From Streptomyces sp. NRRL F-6676 (GTDB lineage Bacteria > Actinomycetota > Actinomycetes > Streptomycetales > Streptomycetaceae): a stretch of 36,146 nt of DNA. Positions within the stretch are counted from its first letter, which is position 1. Each line of letters begins with the position of its first letter. The translations under genes and the position numbers were made by a program. The stretch lies in assembly GCF_000725625.1 (NCBI RefSeq), contig NZ_JOHS01000061.1:1-36146 (forward strand), read 5' to 3'. A model generated the notes under the pieces. That model ran no database searches, was not told the DNA's origin, and saw only the letters and a program-made list of their open reading frames with translations. Below are positions 1 through 11,372 of the stretch, in pieces.

Positions 1-152
1 GTCATGGGGTGGGCTCCTGGGTGGTGACGGTGCCGTGGTGCTCGGGGGTTGCTGGTGCGGGTGGGGTCGTGCGGGGAGTGCGGCGGTCGAGCCCGGGGGT
101 CGCAGGTGCGGGTCGGTCGGTGCCGGCCGGGGGGAGGTCGCGCGACTCGGCG
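1..152. other. 3' flank without a recognisable gene
   Basis: This G-rich stretch lies downstream of the minus-strand ADP-ribosylglycohydrolase gene. Several frames are open, but only because the GC content is extreme. None shows a recognisable protein or a ribosome binding site. No clear terminator hairpin was seen. Confidence 0.5.
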
Positions 153-1400
153 CTACGAGGTGCCGCTCGCGGCTTGGGCGGGTGTGCCCGCAGCCGGGGT
201 GGGCGCGCCCGCCGGGGGTGCGGGCGCGGGGGGTGCGCCCGCCGGGGGTGCGGGCGCGGGGGGTGCGGTCGCCGGGGGTGCGGTCGTCGGCCTGTTCGGC
301 TCGGAGGGGGCCTTGGCCGCCCTCACCAGCGCTTCCGCCACCTCCAGCACGTGGTGGCCCTTCATCGAGGGGAGGCAGGTGCCTCTGGACGGGCCGATCG
401 CTTCGGACCAGGCCGGCGGGATCGCCGACGTACCGGTCGTCGCGCCGGACAGGGCGCCTGCCACCGCTGCCGTCGTGTCGGCGTCCCGGCCCATGTTGAC
501 GGCGGTCAGCACCGCCTCGCGGAAGTCGCCGTCCGCCGCCGCGTACGCGCCGAACGCGAGGGCGACCGCCTCGGGGGCGAGGTCGGTCCAGGGATAGCCG
601 CCGACGACCACCGCGGAGCGGACCGCGCGTTCGCCGCGGTGCGCCGCGGTCACCGCGCGGCGCAGTGAGCGGGCGGTCCAGGAGTCGTCCGGGACGACCG
701 CCAGCGCGGAGGCCACGACCGCGCCGACCGGCGCCCCGGCCATCGCCGCCGCGACGCCCGCCGCCACCGCCTGACCGCCGTAGATCCCCTCGCCCTCGTG
801 GCTGACCGAGCCGTCGATCGCGACCAGCCGGGCCGCCTCGGCGGGCCGCCCCGCGGCGAAGACCCCGAAGGGCGCCGCCCGCATGGCGAGCCCGTCGCTC
901 CAGGCGTGCCGGTGCTGCGCGGAGATCGGCGCCGCCAGCCCCCGGCGCAGGTTCTCCAGCGTGCCGCGCTCGCTGAACCCGGCGCCGCGGAAGGGACCCT
1001 CGTCCCGGTCGGCGATCCAGTGGTGCCAGGCGTCCTCGACATGCGCCACGGTGAGCGCCGAACCGTGGCGGGCCAGCAGCAGCCCCGAGAACATCGCGTA
1101 CTCGGTGTCGTCCGTGCCGGCCGGGTGCGCGGCGACGTACCCCGTGATGCGGCCCCAGCGGGCCCGGATCTCGGACGGTTTCAGGTTCTCGGCGGGGGCA
1201 CCGAGCGCGTCCCCGACGGCCAGCCCGAGCAGCGCGCCGCGCGCCCGGTCGAGCAGCCCACCGGGGTCCGGACCCGGATGCGCCGGGGCCGGGGCCGGAG
1301 GCGGAGGCGGTGACGGGGACGGAGGCGGTGACGGGGACGGTTGTGGGGATGGTGACGGGGCCGGGGGCGGTTGCGGGGGAGTGCGGGCGGGGGAAGCCAT
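153..1400 (-). CDS. ADP-ribosylglycohydrolase family protein with proline-rich tails
   Basis: The 415-residue protein has a DraG/ARH-type core at about residues 47-362. This family is an all-helical, two-Mg fold that hydrolyses ADP-ribose from proteins or small molecules. Visible signatures are GDALG at 63-67, TDDTE at 96-100 (first metal motif) and GRDADTTAAVAGALSGA at about 304-320 (second metal motif, D306 and D308). The ATG is supported by AAGGAG nine bases upstream, so the N-terminal segment of about 46 residues, almost all Pro, Ser and Ala, is probably translated. A second Pro/Ala tail (about 371-415) is encoded by a 30-bp DNA repeat. The core is full length and there is no signal peptide, so it should be cytosolic. 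The substrate cannot be read from the sequence; no ADP-ribosyltransferase gene is adjacent. The family call is secure and the exact reaction is not. Confidence 0.85.
   Translation of the reverse strand: MASPARTPPQPPPAPSPSPQPSPSPPPSPSPPPPPAPAPAHPGPDPGGLLDRARGALLGLAVGDALGAPAENLKPSEIRARWGRITGYVAAHPAGTDDTEYAMFSGLLLARHGSALTVAHVEDAWHHWIADRDEGPFRGAGFSERGTLENLRRGLAAPISAQHRHAWSDGLAMRAAPFGVFAAGRPAEAARLVAIDGSVSHEGEGIYGGQAVAAGVAAAMAGAPVGAVVASALAVVPDDSWTARSLRRAVTAAHRGERAVRSAVVVGGYPWTDLAPEAVALAFGAYAAADGDFREAVLTAVNMGRDADTTAAVAGALSGATTGTSAIPPAWSEAIGPSRGTCLPSMKGHHVLEVAEALVRAAKAPSEPNRPTTAPPATAPPAPAPPAGAPPAPAPPAGAPTPAAGTPAQAASGTS
204..289. repeat. 15/30-bp tandem repeat inside the C-terminal coding end
   Basis: A unit of 30 bp (two similar 15-mers) is repeated almost exactly at about 207-236 and 237-266, with degenerate 15-mers on either side. 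In the minus-strand gene it encodes the APPAGAPPAP-type tail. All units are multiples of three, so copy-number change would lengthen or shorten the tail without a frameshift. Confidence 0.8.
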
Positions 1401-1582
1401 GGCGCCGCTCCTTCCGGGGGCACGGCCTGCGCGCCGCTCCCGCGATGGGAGCGCGGTCCGTGGGAGACCCCTGCCGGATCCGTCCCCGAACGGCGGTTCA
1501 CAGGAGCGCGGAGTGCCCGACTGTCACCCGGTCGCGCGTCGCCCGGGCGTACGATCGAAACGGCGCCGGGGACCACAAAAGC

Positions 1583-1604
1583 CCAGGTAAGGTCTGCCTT
1601 TCCT
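1583..1604. promoter_or_regulatory. Iron-box-like (DtxR/IdeR/DmdR1-type) inverted repeat
   Basis: AGGTAAGG at 1585-1592 and CCTTTCCT at 1597-1604 form an imperfect inverted repeat (7 of 8 pairs). The AGG-n9-CCT spacing matches the DtxR/IdeR family consensus TTAGGTTAGSCTAACCTAA. It lies about 110 bp before the start of a VIT-family metal transporter, a plausible iron-regulon gene. The match is partial, so this is inference. Confidence 0.4.
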
Positions 1605-1643
1605 TGCTGGCGGGCGCGGAATTCACGGCGTACCTTGGGTGTT

Positions 1644-1673
1644 GTCCAAGTATGGACTCAGTCCAAATGAGTC
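1644..1673. promoter_or_regulatory. Overlapping palindromes, Fur/PerR-like operator candidate
   Basis: A perfect 6-1-6 palindrome TGGACT-C-AGTCCA sits at 1653-1665. It overlaps a GTCCA (1644-1648)/TGGAC (1653-1657) pair and a GACTCA (1655-1660)/TGAGTC (1668-1673) pair, so half-sites alternate across 30 bp. This resembles multi-dimer sites of Fur-family repressors. It lies 38 bp before the VIT start codon, where a repressor would cover the promoter or leader. The regulator's identity is inferred. Confidence 0.5.
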
Positions 1674-1710
1674 GCGAAAGCTTCCCGTACGACACACCCT
1701 GGGGGACCGC

Positions 1711-2442
1711 ATGGCCGTCATCGAGACCGGTGCCGCACTGCACGAGGCGCACCGCGACAACCACACCCACCGCGACGTCAACGGCGGCTGGCTGCGCCCC
1801 GCCGTGTTCGGCGCGATGGACGGGCTCGTCTCCAACCTCGCGCTGATGACCGGCGTGGCGGGCGGCGAGCTGAGCCGGTCCACGATCGTGCTCACCGGGC
1901 TCGCGGGTCTCGCCGCCGGTGCCTTCTCCATGGCGGCCGGCGAGTACACCTCCGTCGCCTCCCAGCGCGAGCTGGTCGAGGCCGAGCTGGACGTCGAGCG
2001 GCGCGAGCTGCGCAAGCACCCCAAGGACGAGGAGGCCGAGCTCGCCGCGCTGTACGAGACGCGGGGCGTGGAGCCGGCGCTCGCCCGCGAGGTGGCCCGT
2101 CAGCTGTCGAAGGACCCCGAGCAGGCGCTGGAGATCCACGCACGCGAGGAGCTGGGCATCGACCCCGGCGACCTGCCCTCCCCGCTGGTCGCCGCCGTCT
2201 CCTCCTTCGGCTCCTTCGCGCTCGGCGCCCTGCTGCCCGTGCTGCCGTACCTGCTGGGCGCCACGGTCATCTGGCCCGCCGTGCTGCTGGCGCTCGCCGG
2301 ACTGTTCCTGTGCGGCGCCGTGGTCGCCCGGGTGACCGCGCGCAGCTGGTGGTTCAGCGGTCTGCGCCAGCTCGCGGTGGGCGGTGCGGCGGCCGGTGTG
2401 ACATACCTCCTGGGCAGCCTGTTCGGCGGGGCCGTAGGATAA
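1711..2442 (+). CDS. VIT1/CCC1 family Fe2+/Mn2+ transporter
   Basis: The 243-residue membrane protein belongs to the VIT/CCC1 family, which moves Fe2+ or Mn2+ (often by H+ antiport) and lowers cytosolic free metal. After a His-rich N-terminus (HEAHRDNHTHRD), TM1 carries AVFGAMDGLVSNLALMTGV and TM2 GLAGLAAGAFSMAAGEY, both family signatures. A hydrophilic, Glu-rich helical insert at about residues 66-140 corresponds to the metal-binding domain. Three further hydrophobic segments follow, giving five in all. I chose the ATG preceded by GGGGG at 1701-1705. An in-frame ATG at 1639 would place coding sequence over the operator-like palindromes and is unlikely. The gene stands alone, divergent from the upstream glycohydrolase gene. 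Iron or manganese control is suggested by the two palindromic sites before it. Confidence 0.9.
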   Translation: MAVIETGAALHEAHRDNHTHRDVNGGWLRPAVFGAMDGLVSNLALMTGVAGGELSRSTIVLTGLAGLAAGAFSMAAGEYTSVASQRELVEAELDVERRELRKHPKDEEAELAALYETRGVEPALAREVARQLSKDPEQALEIHAREELGIDPGDLPSPLVAAVSSFGSFALGALLPVLPYLLGATVIWPAVLLALAGLFLCGAVVARVTARSWWFSGLRQLAVGGAAAGVTYLLGSLFGGAVG

Positions 2443-2564
2443 GAGGGCGCAGGTTTATGCAGGGAACCGTATACGTAGACACTACTCGGCGGTATCCCGG
2501 TCGGTTTCCGTGGTTTCGGCGACTCGGCCACTGGGCATGAGCCGTAAGCGCTGTGGGCAATGAG

Positions 2565-2591
2565 GCCCGCCGTGCACCCCGTGGGGCGGGC
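2565..2591. terminator. Possible hairpin terminator after the VIT gene
   Basis: GCCCGCC (2565-2571) and GGCGGGC (2585-2591) form a 7-bp perfect stem with a 13-nt loop, 123 bp past the VIT stop codon. There is no T-tract, as is common in Streptomyces. It could equally be a structure in the gltB leader. Confidence 0.35.
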
Positions 2592-2695
2592 GGCACCGCC
2601 CTCCCACCGGACCGGCGGTCACCGATCTGCCCGTACGGTCCCCCCGACTTCCACCGTCGCGCGCGGTACCCCCGCCGCGCTCCCGGTGACCACAT

Positions 2696-2725
2696 GATGT
2701 CCGCGCGATGTCCTTCCCGATGTCC
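2696..2725. repeat. Three GATGTCC direct repeats in the gltB upstream region
   Basis: GATGTCC occurs at 2696-2702, 2707-2713 and 2719-2725 with 11- and 12-bp spacing, that is, on roughly the same face of the helix. They lie just before an inverted pair CATGATG (2727-2733)/CATCATG (2765-2771). This could be a regulator array for the glutamate synthase promoter. I do not recognise the regulator. Confidence 0.55.
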
Positions 2726-2770
2726 GCATGATGGAACGGAGTATCCGGTTTCCGGGATTCGCTTCATCAT

Positions 2771-2786
2771 GTAACCTGCTCGAAAT
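2771..2786 (+). promoter_or_regulatory. GlnR-like box upstream of gltB
   Basis: GTAAC-n6-GAAAT at 2771-2786 closely fits the a/b half-sites of the streptomycete nitrogen regulator GlnR (gTnAC-n6-GaAAC). The next 11-bp register reads CTCAT, only a weak third half-site. It lies 271 bp before the gltB start. Control of gltBD by GlnR is therefore plausible but inferred. Confidence 0.5.
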
Positions 2787-2827
2787 TTCACGCTCATGTG
2801 TACTTGTCCCTGAACACATGGCGCAGA

Positions 2828-2933
2828 CGCACCGCCACACGGTGCACCGCACCGCCGCAGTGCAGTCGCACCGCCGGATCACGGTGGAGCCGCAACGCCA
2901 CCGCACCGCCCACCGCGGTGCACTCGCACCGCC
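2828..2933. repeat. Five dispersed CGCACCGCC copies in the gltB leader
   Basis: The 9-mer CGCACCGCC occurs perfectly at 2828, 2848, 2867, 2902 and 2925, with related ACCGC and GTGCA segments between. The stretch lies between the GlnR-like box and the gltB start, so it is probably within the 5' untranslated leader. It has no stop in the gltB frame but looks like low-complexity sequence, not protein. Confidence 0.5.
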
Positions 2934-3057
2934 ACGGCGGCGCACACTTCTCGCAGAGGGCCAACGTCGTCCCTCGGCACCCGCTCCTCCCGCACAGGCC
3001 GCCCTCACGGCCGGGAGGCGCGCGCACCCCAGCCACATGACGACGACGGGAGAGCCG

Positions 3058-7657
<4,600 letters not shown>

Positions 7658-7665
<8 letters not shown>

Positions 7666-9121
7666 TCCCAAGGGCTTTCTCAACCACGGCCGCGAGGTCG
7701 CCCGTTCCCGCCCCGTCGAGGAGCGGGTGCGGGACTGGAACGAGGTCTACGTTCCCGGCTCGCTGCTCCCGATCATCTCCAAGCAGGCCAGCCGCTGCAT
7801 GGACTGCGGCATCCCGTTCTGCCACAACGGCTGCCCGCTGGGGAACCTGATCCCGGAGTGGAACGACTTCGCCTACCGCGAGGACTGGTCCGCCGCCTCC
7901 GAGCGGCTGCACGCCACCAACAACTTCCCGGAGTTCACCGGGCGGCTGTGCCCGGCCCCGTGCGAGTCGGCGTGCGTCCTCGGCATCAACCAGGCGCCGG
8001 TCACCATCAAGAACGTCGAGGTCTCCATCATCGACAAGGCGTGGGACACCGGTGACGTGACGCCGCAGATCCCCGAGCGCCTGTCCGGCAAGACCGTCGC
8101 CGTCATCGGCTCCGGGCCGGCCGGTCTCGCCGCCGCCCAGCAGCTCACCCGGGCCGGCCACACCGTCGCCGTCTACGAGCGCGCCGACCGCATCGGCGGC
8201 CTGCTCCGCTACGGCATCCCCGAGTTCAAGATGGAGAAGCGGCACATCAACCGCCGCATCGAGCAGATGCGCGCGGAGGGCACCCGCTTCCGCACCGGCG
8301 TCGAGGTCGGCCGGGACGTCACCGCGGCCGGCCTGCGCAAGCGGTACGACGCCGTCGTCATCGCCGCCGGCTCCACCACCGCCCGCGACCTGCCCATCCC
8401 GGGCCGGGAACTCAAGGGCGTCCACCAGGCGATGGAGTACCTGCCGCTGTCGAACAAGGTCCAGGAGGGCGACTACGTCACCTCCCCGATCTCCGCCGAG
8501 GGCAAGCACGTCGTCGTCATCGGCGGCGGCGACACCGGCGCCGACTGCGTGGGCACCGCCCACCGCCAGGGCGCGGCCTCGGTGACGCAGCTGGAGATCA
8601 TGCCCCAGCCCGGCGCCGAGCGGAACCCGGTCAGCCAGCCCTGGCCGACGTTCCCGATGCTGTACAAGGTCACCTCCGCGCACGAGGAGGGCGGCGAGCG
8701 GCTCTACTCCGTCTCCACCACCCACTTCGAGGGCGACGAGGACGGCAATGTGCAGTGGCTGCACCTGGCCGAGGTCGAGTTCGTCGACGGCAGGCTGAAC
8801 CAGAAGCCCGGCACCGAGCGCAAGATCCCCGCCCAGCTGGTCACCCTCGCCATGGGCTTCACCGGCCCCGACAAGGAGAACGGCCTGATCGAGCAGCTCG
8901 GCCTGGACCTCGACGAGCGCGGCAACATCGCCCGCGACGCCGACTTCCAGACCAACGTCCCCGGCGTGTTCGTCGCCGGTGACGCAGGGCGCGGCCAGTC
9001 GCTCATCGTGTGGGCCATCGCCGAGGGCCGCTCCGCGGCGCGCGGCGCGGACCGCTTCCTGACCGGCGCCAGCGACCTGCCGGCGCCGATCCGGCCGACG
9101 GACCGCTCGCTGACGGTCTGA
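7658..9121 (+). CDS. gltD: Glutamate synthase (NADPH), small subunit
   Basis: The 487-residue FAD protein oxidises NADPH and passes electrons through 4Fe-4S clusters to GltB. N-terminal cysteines for the two clusters are visible: C47, C50, C55 and C59 ([13 protein letters not shown]), then C98, C102 and C106 (CPAPCESAC). The FAD motif [14 protein letters not shown] lies near 148-161 and the NADPH motif [13 protein letters not shown] near 286-298. A second FAD motif ([20 protein letters not shown]) is near the C-terminus. Length is typical. The ATG overlaps the last eight bases of gltB and has GGAGG nine bases upstream. The downstream gene is convergent, so the operon is probably just gltBD. 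Confidence 0.97.
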
Positions 9122-9186
9122 CCCCGACCGGTGACCCCGCCGGGTCCGCGTGGAGCGGCCCGGCGGTAAGGTCGTCGCACACACGT

Positions 9187-9206
9187 CCCGTACAACGGCG
9201 TACGGG
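9187..9206. terminator. Short hairpin after gltD
   Basis: CCCGTAC (9187-9193) and GTACGGG (9200-9206) form a perfect 7-bp stem with a 6-nt loop, 65 bp beyond the gltD stop codon. It is a candidate first terminator or mRNA 3'-end stabiliser. Confidence 0.45.
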
Positions 9207-9246
9207 CGGGACCTCGTGGGGGAGCGATTCCTCTTGAGGCCCCCCG

Positions 9247-9295
9247 AACGGCGCCCGCCCCGCAGTCCCCGACCGGACACTGGGCGGGCGTCGTT
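9247..9295. terminator. Bidirectional terminator between gltD and chitosanase gene
   Basis: AACGGCGCCCGCCC (9247-9260) pairs with GGGCGGGCGTCGTT (9282-9295) over 14 bp with one G-U pair and a 21-nt loop. It lies between the convergent gltD and chitosanase genes and could stop transcription from both sides. Confidence 0.6.
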
Positions 9296-9312
9296 GCATG
9301 TGGTCCGGGCGG

Positions 9313-10266
9313 CTACCGGCCGACGCGGTAGCGCTCGCCGTACGCCCGCCACACCAGGGGGGTGTCCAGACCGACGTTGCCGTCGTCCAGGAACCGGCGC
9401 AGCGCCGTGTCGATGCGCGAGGTGTCGCCGTGGTCGTCCCCGGCGTCGTCCCTCTTGATGGCCTCACGGTGGACGTCCAGGAACGCGTTCAGATACGCCG
9501 TGCGCGAGCCGCCGTCCGACGGCAGCTTCGCCCGGCGCAGCGCCTCGTCCCGCAGCCCGTAGAAACCGTCGGCGTCGACGCCCGGGCCGTGCAGCACCAT
9601 GGCGTCGTAGTAGATCAACTGGCCGAGCGTGCCGAGTCCGTCCAGCTTGGCCAGCCGGACCGCCGGGTCGAAGTAGACCCGGTCGCGCTCCTTCTCCTGC
9701 GCGGTGCGGAACGCCTTCACCCGCGCCTCGGCCCGCCAGGCGGCGGTGAACCCGGGGTCGAGACCCTTGTGCGAGTCGGTGCCGTTGACCGCGCGCAGCG
9801 CGGGGATGTAGGGGGCGAGGCGGTTGTCCGGGTGGGCCTTGGTGTAGCGCTCGACGAGGGTGAGCAGGTCGTCGGTGCCGGTGCAGAAACCGATGATCCC
9901 GGCGGTGTAGCCGTGCCCGTCACCGGTGTCCTCGATCGAGTCGTACGCCGTGCGCCAGTCCAGCGTGGAGTTCTCCACGCTGGAGACGAAACGTTGCGCC
10001 AGCTCCTTCTTGGCGGGCGCGGCGAGCCCCGGCGGTGCGTCGGCGACGACGGCGTCGTCCGCGCGGCGCTCCTTCCCGTCCGCGACGGAGGCGGAGGCGG
10101 ACGCGGAGGTGGACGCGGCGGGCGCCACGTCGCCCCCGCCGTCGGGCGTGGCCAGATGCACGACCCCGACAACGACGGGCACGGCGAGAACGAGCAAACA
10201 CCCTCGCCACGCCCCCGACCGAGGCTCCGCCCCAGACCCTGCCCCTGACCCCGACTCCGCACGCAT
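9313..10266 (-). CDS. GH46 chitosanase (first of two adjacent copies)
   Basis: The 317-residue exported enzyme endo-hydrolyses chitosan. An N-terminal hydrophobic segment at about 23-39 (CLLVLAVPVVVGVVHLA), after a polar stretch, acts as signal peptide or anchor. It is followed by an Ala/Ser-rich linker. The GH46 catalytic domain runs from about 84 to the end. The acid/base pair is recognisable by comparison with Streptomyces N174 CsnA (E22, D40): E98 in SSVENSTLDW and D116 in TGDGHGYTAGIIGF, with the same 18-residue spacing. The domain is complete. The start (ATG at 10266) lacks a clear RBS and is the least certain part. The gene is the downstream partner of a second GH46 gene, separated by 180 bp holding a strong hairpin, so the two may be transcribed separately. 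Confidence 0.9.
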   Translation of the reverse strand: MRAESGSGAGSGAEPRSGAWRGCLLVLAVPVVVGVVHLATPDGGGDVAPAASTSASASASVADGKERRADDAVVADAPPGLAAPAKKELAQRFVSSVENSTLDWRTAYDSIEDTGDGHGYTAGIIGFCTGTDDLLTLVERYTKAHPDNRLAPYIPALRAVNGTDSHKGLDPGFTAAWRAEARVKAFRTAQEKERDRVYFDPAVRLAKLDGLGTLGQLIYYDAMVLHGPGVDADGFYGLRDEALRRAKLPSDGGSRTAYLNAFLDVHREAIKRDDAGDDHGDTSRIDTALRRFLDDGNVGLDTPLVWRAYGERYRVGR

Positions 10267-10332
10267 GCGGGCAATCTACCGAACAGCTGTGAAACAGGGG
10301 GATGGAGGGATCTGTGGGTTTTCGGGTGCGGG

Positions 10333-10438
10333 TGACCCCTGGTCGCTCGCGCAGTTCCCCGCGCCCCCTGCTCGCGGCCTTCAAGGGGCGGAGCCCCTTG
10401 AAGGGGCGGGAAGGGTAGGGGCGGTGGGGGCGGAGAAC
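10333..10438. repeat. Streptomyces-type dispersed intergenic element
   Basis: This GC-rich stretch carries GCGCAGTTCCCCGCGCCCC, an 11-bp-class palindromic motif seen in many Streptomyces intergenic regions, in inverted orientation. It is followed by a hairpin and by a 31-bp block at 10408-10438. That block matches 17533-17563 at 27 of 31 positions. A related motif lies at the window's right end (36122-36143). Confidence 0.6.
10378..10404. terminator. Strong hairpin terminator after second chitosanase gene
   Basis: CCTTCAAGGGGC (10378-10389) and GCCCCTTGAAGG (10393-10404) are perfect 12-bp arms with a GGA loop. The hairpin lies 43 bp past the stop of the minus-strand gene ending at 10447. It should reduce read-through into the next chitosanase gene. 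Confidence 0.7.
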
Positions 10439-10446
10439 CCCTCGGG

Positions 10447-11286
10447 TCAGCCGATCTCGTACCGCTCCCCGTACACCCGCCACCGCAACGGCGTATCCAA
10501 CGCCAGATTCCCCTCCCGCAGGAACACCCGCTGCGCCGTGTCCACCCGGCTCGTGTCCACCCCCGCCCCCCGCTCCCGCATCGCGGCCCGCCGCACATCC
10601 AGGAACGCCCCGAGATACTCCGCCTCGGAACCCCCCTCCGCCGGACTCTCCGCCCGCCGCAGCGCCTCCGCCCGGATCCCCCCGAAGCTCCCCGCCCGCT
10701 TCCCCGGCCCGTGGAAGACGATCGCGTCGTAGTAGATGAACTGCCCCAGCGCCCCCAGCCCGTCCTCCTTCGCCTGCCGCACCGCCGGATCGAAGTACAC
10801 CCGGTCCCGCTCCGCGTCCTGCGCGCGCCGGAACGCCGGCACCTCCGCCTCCGCCTTCCACGCCGCCGTGAACCCGTCCCCGAGCCCCTCGTGCGAGTCC
10901 GTGCCGTCGACCGCGCGCAGCGCGGGGAGGTACCGGGCGAGCCGGTTCCCGGGATGGTCGTCGGTGTACGTCCGCACCAGCGTCAGCAGATCGTGCGTGC
11001 CCGTGCAGAACCCGATGATCCCGGCGGTGTACCCCTGCCCGTCGCCGATGTCCTCGATGTAGCCGTAGGCGCTGCGCCAGTCCAGCGTGCCGTTCTCGGC
11101 GCTGGCCACGATCTGCTGTGCGATCTCCTTCTTCGCCGAGGAGTCCAGCCCCGCCCCGCGTCCGCCGTCTGCCCGCCCGGCCCCGTCGTCCACGGCCCGG
11201 TCGCCGGACCCGGGCGCCAGGCCGTACACCGCGGCCACGACCAGCACGGCCACGGCCGCCCACCACACGTGACGGACTCGCTTCAT
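10447..11286 (-). CDS. GH46 chitosanase (second copy)
   Basis: The 279-residue paralogue begins MKRVRHVWWAAVAVLVVAAVYGL, a short basic N-terminus plus a hydrophobic segment typical of a Sec signal peptide or anchor. The GH46 domain starts near residue 52. Catalytic residues are E64 (ASAENGTLDW) and D82 (IGDGQGYTAGIIGF), again 18 apart. Blocks such as FCTGTxDLLTLV, ALRAVxGTDSHxGL and ERDRVYFDPAVR are shared with the neighbouring copy, so the pair arose by tandem duplication. The frame stays open far upstream because of base composition, but the ATG at 11286 directly before the signal segment is the sensible start. Both copies keep all catalytic residues I can check. Confidence 0.9.
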   Translation of the reverse strand: MKRVRHVWWAAVAVLVVAAVYGLAPGSGDRAVDDGAGRADGGRGAGLDSSAKKEIAQQIVASAENGTLDWRSAYGYIEDIGDGQGYTAGIIGFCTGTHDLLTLVRTYTDDHPGNRLARYLPALRAVDGTDSHEGLGDGFTAAWKAEAEVPAFRRAQDAERDRVYFDPAVRQAKEDGLGALGQFIYYDAIVFHGPGKRAGSFGGIRAEALRRAESPAEGGSEAEYLGAFLDVRRAAMRERGAGVDTSRVDTAQRVFLREGNLALDTPLRWRVYGERYEIG

Positions 11287-11372
11287 GCGGGACAGCCTAG
11301 GGTCGGCGTACCGCCGTCCGGGGCGCCGACGCGGCCGGGCGCACCCACCGGGGGAGGCCCGCGCACCCCCGG

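Noticed and set aside
2537..2563. Eight-codon ORF (MSRKRCGQ) as a possible leader peptide
   Set aside because: There is no ribosome binding site and no attenuator-like structure with relevant codons. It is too short to support.
2728..3057. N-terminal extension of GltB by 110 residues
   Set aside because: The stretch is repetitive His/Arg/Ala-rich sequence containing the GlnR-like site. It would misplace the Cys39 propeptide, and a good RBS precedes the ATG at 3058.
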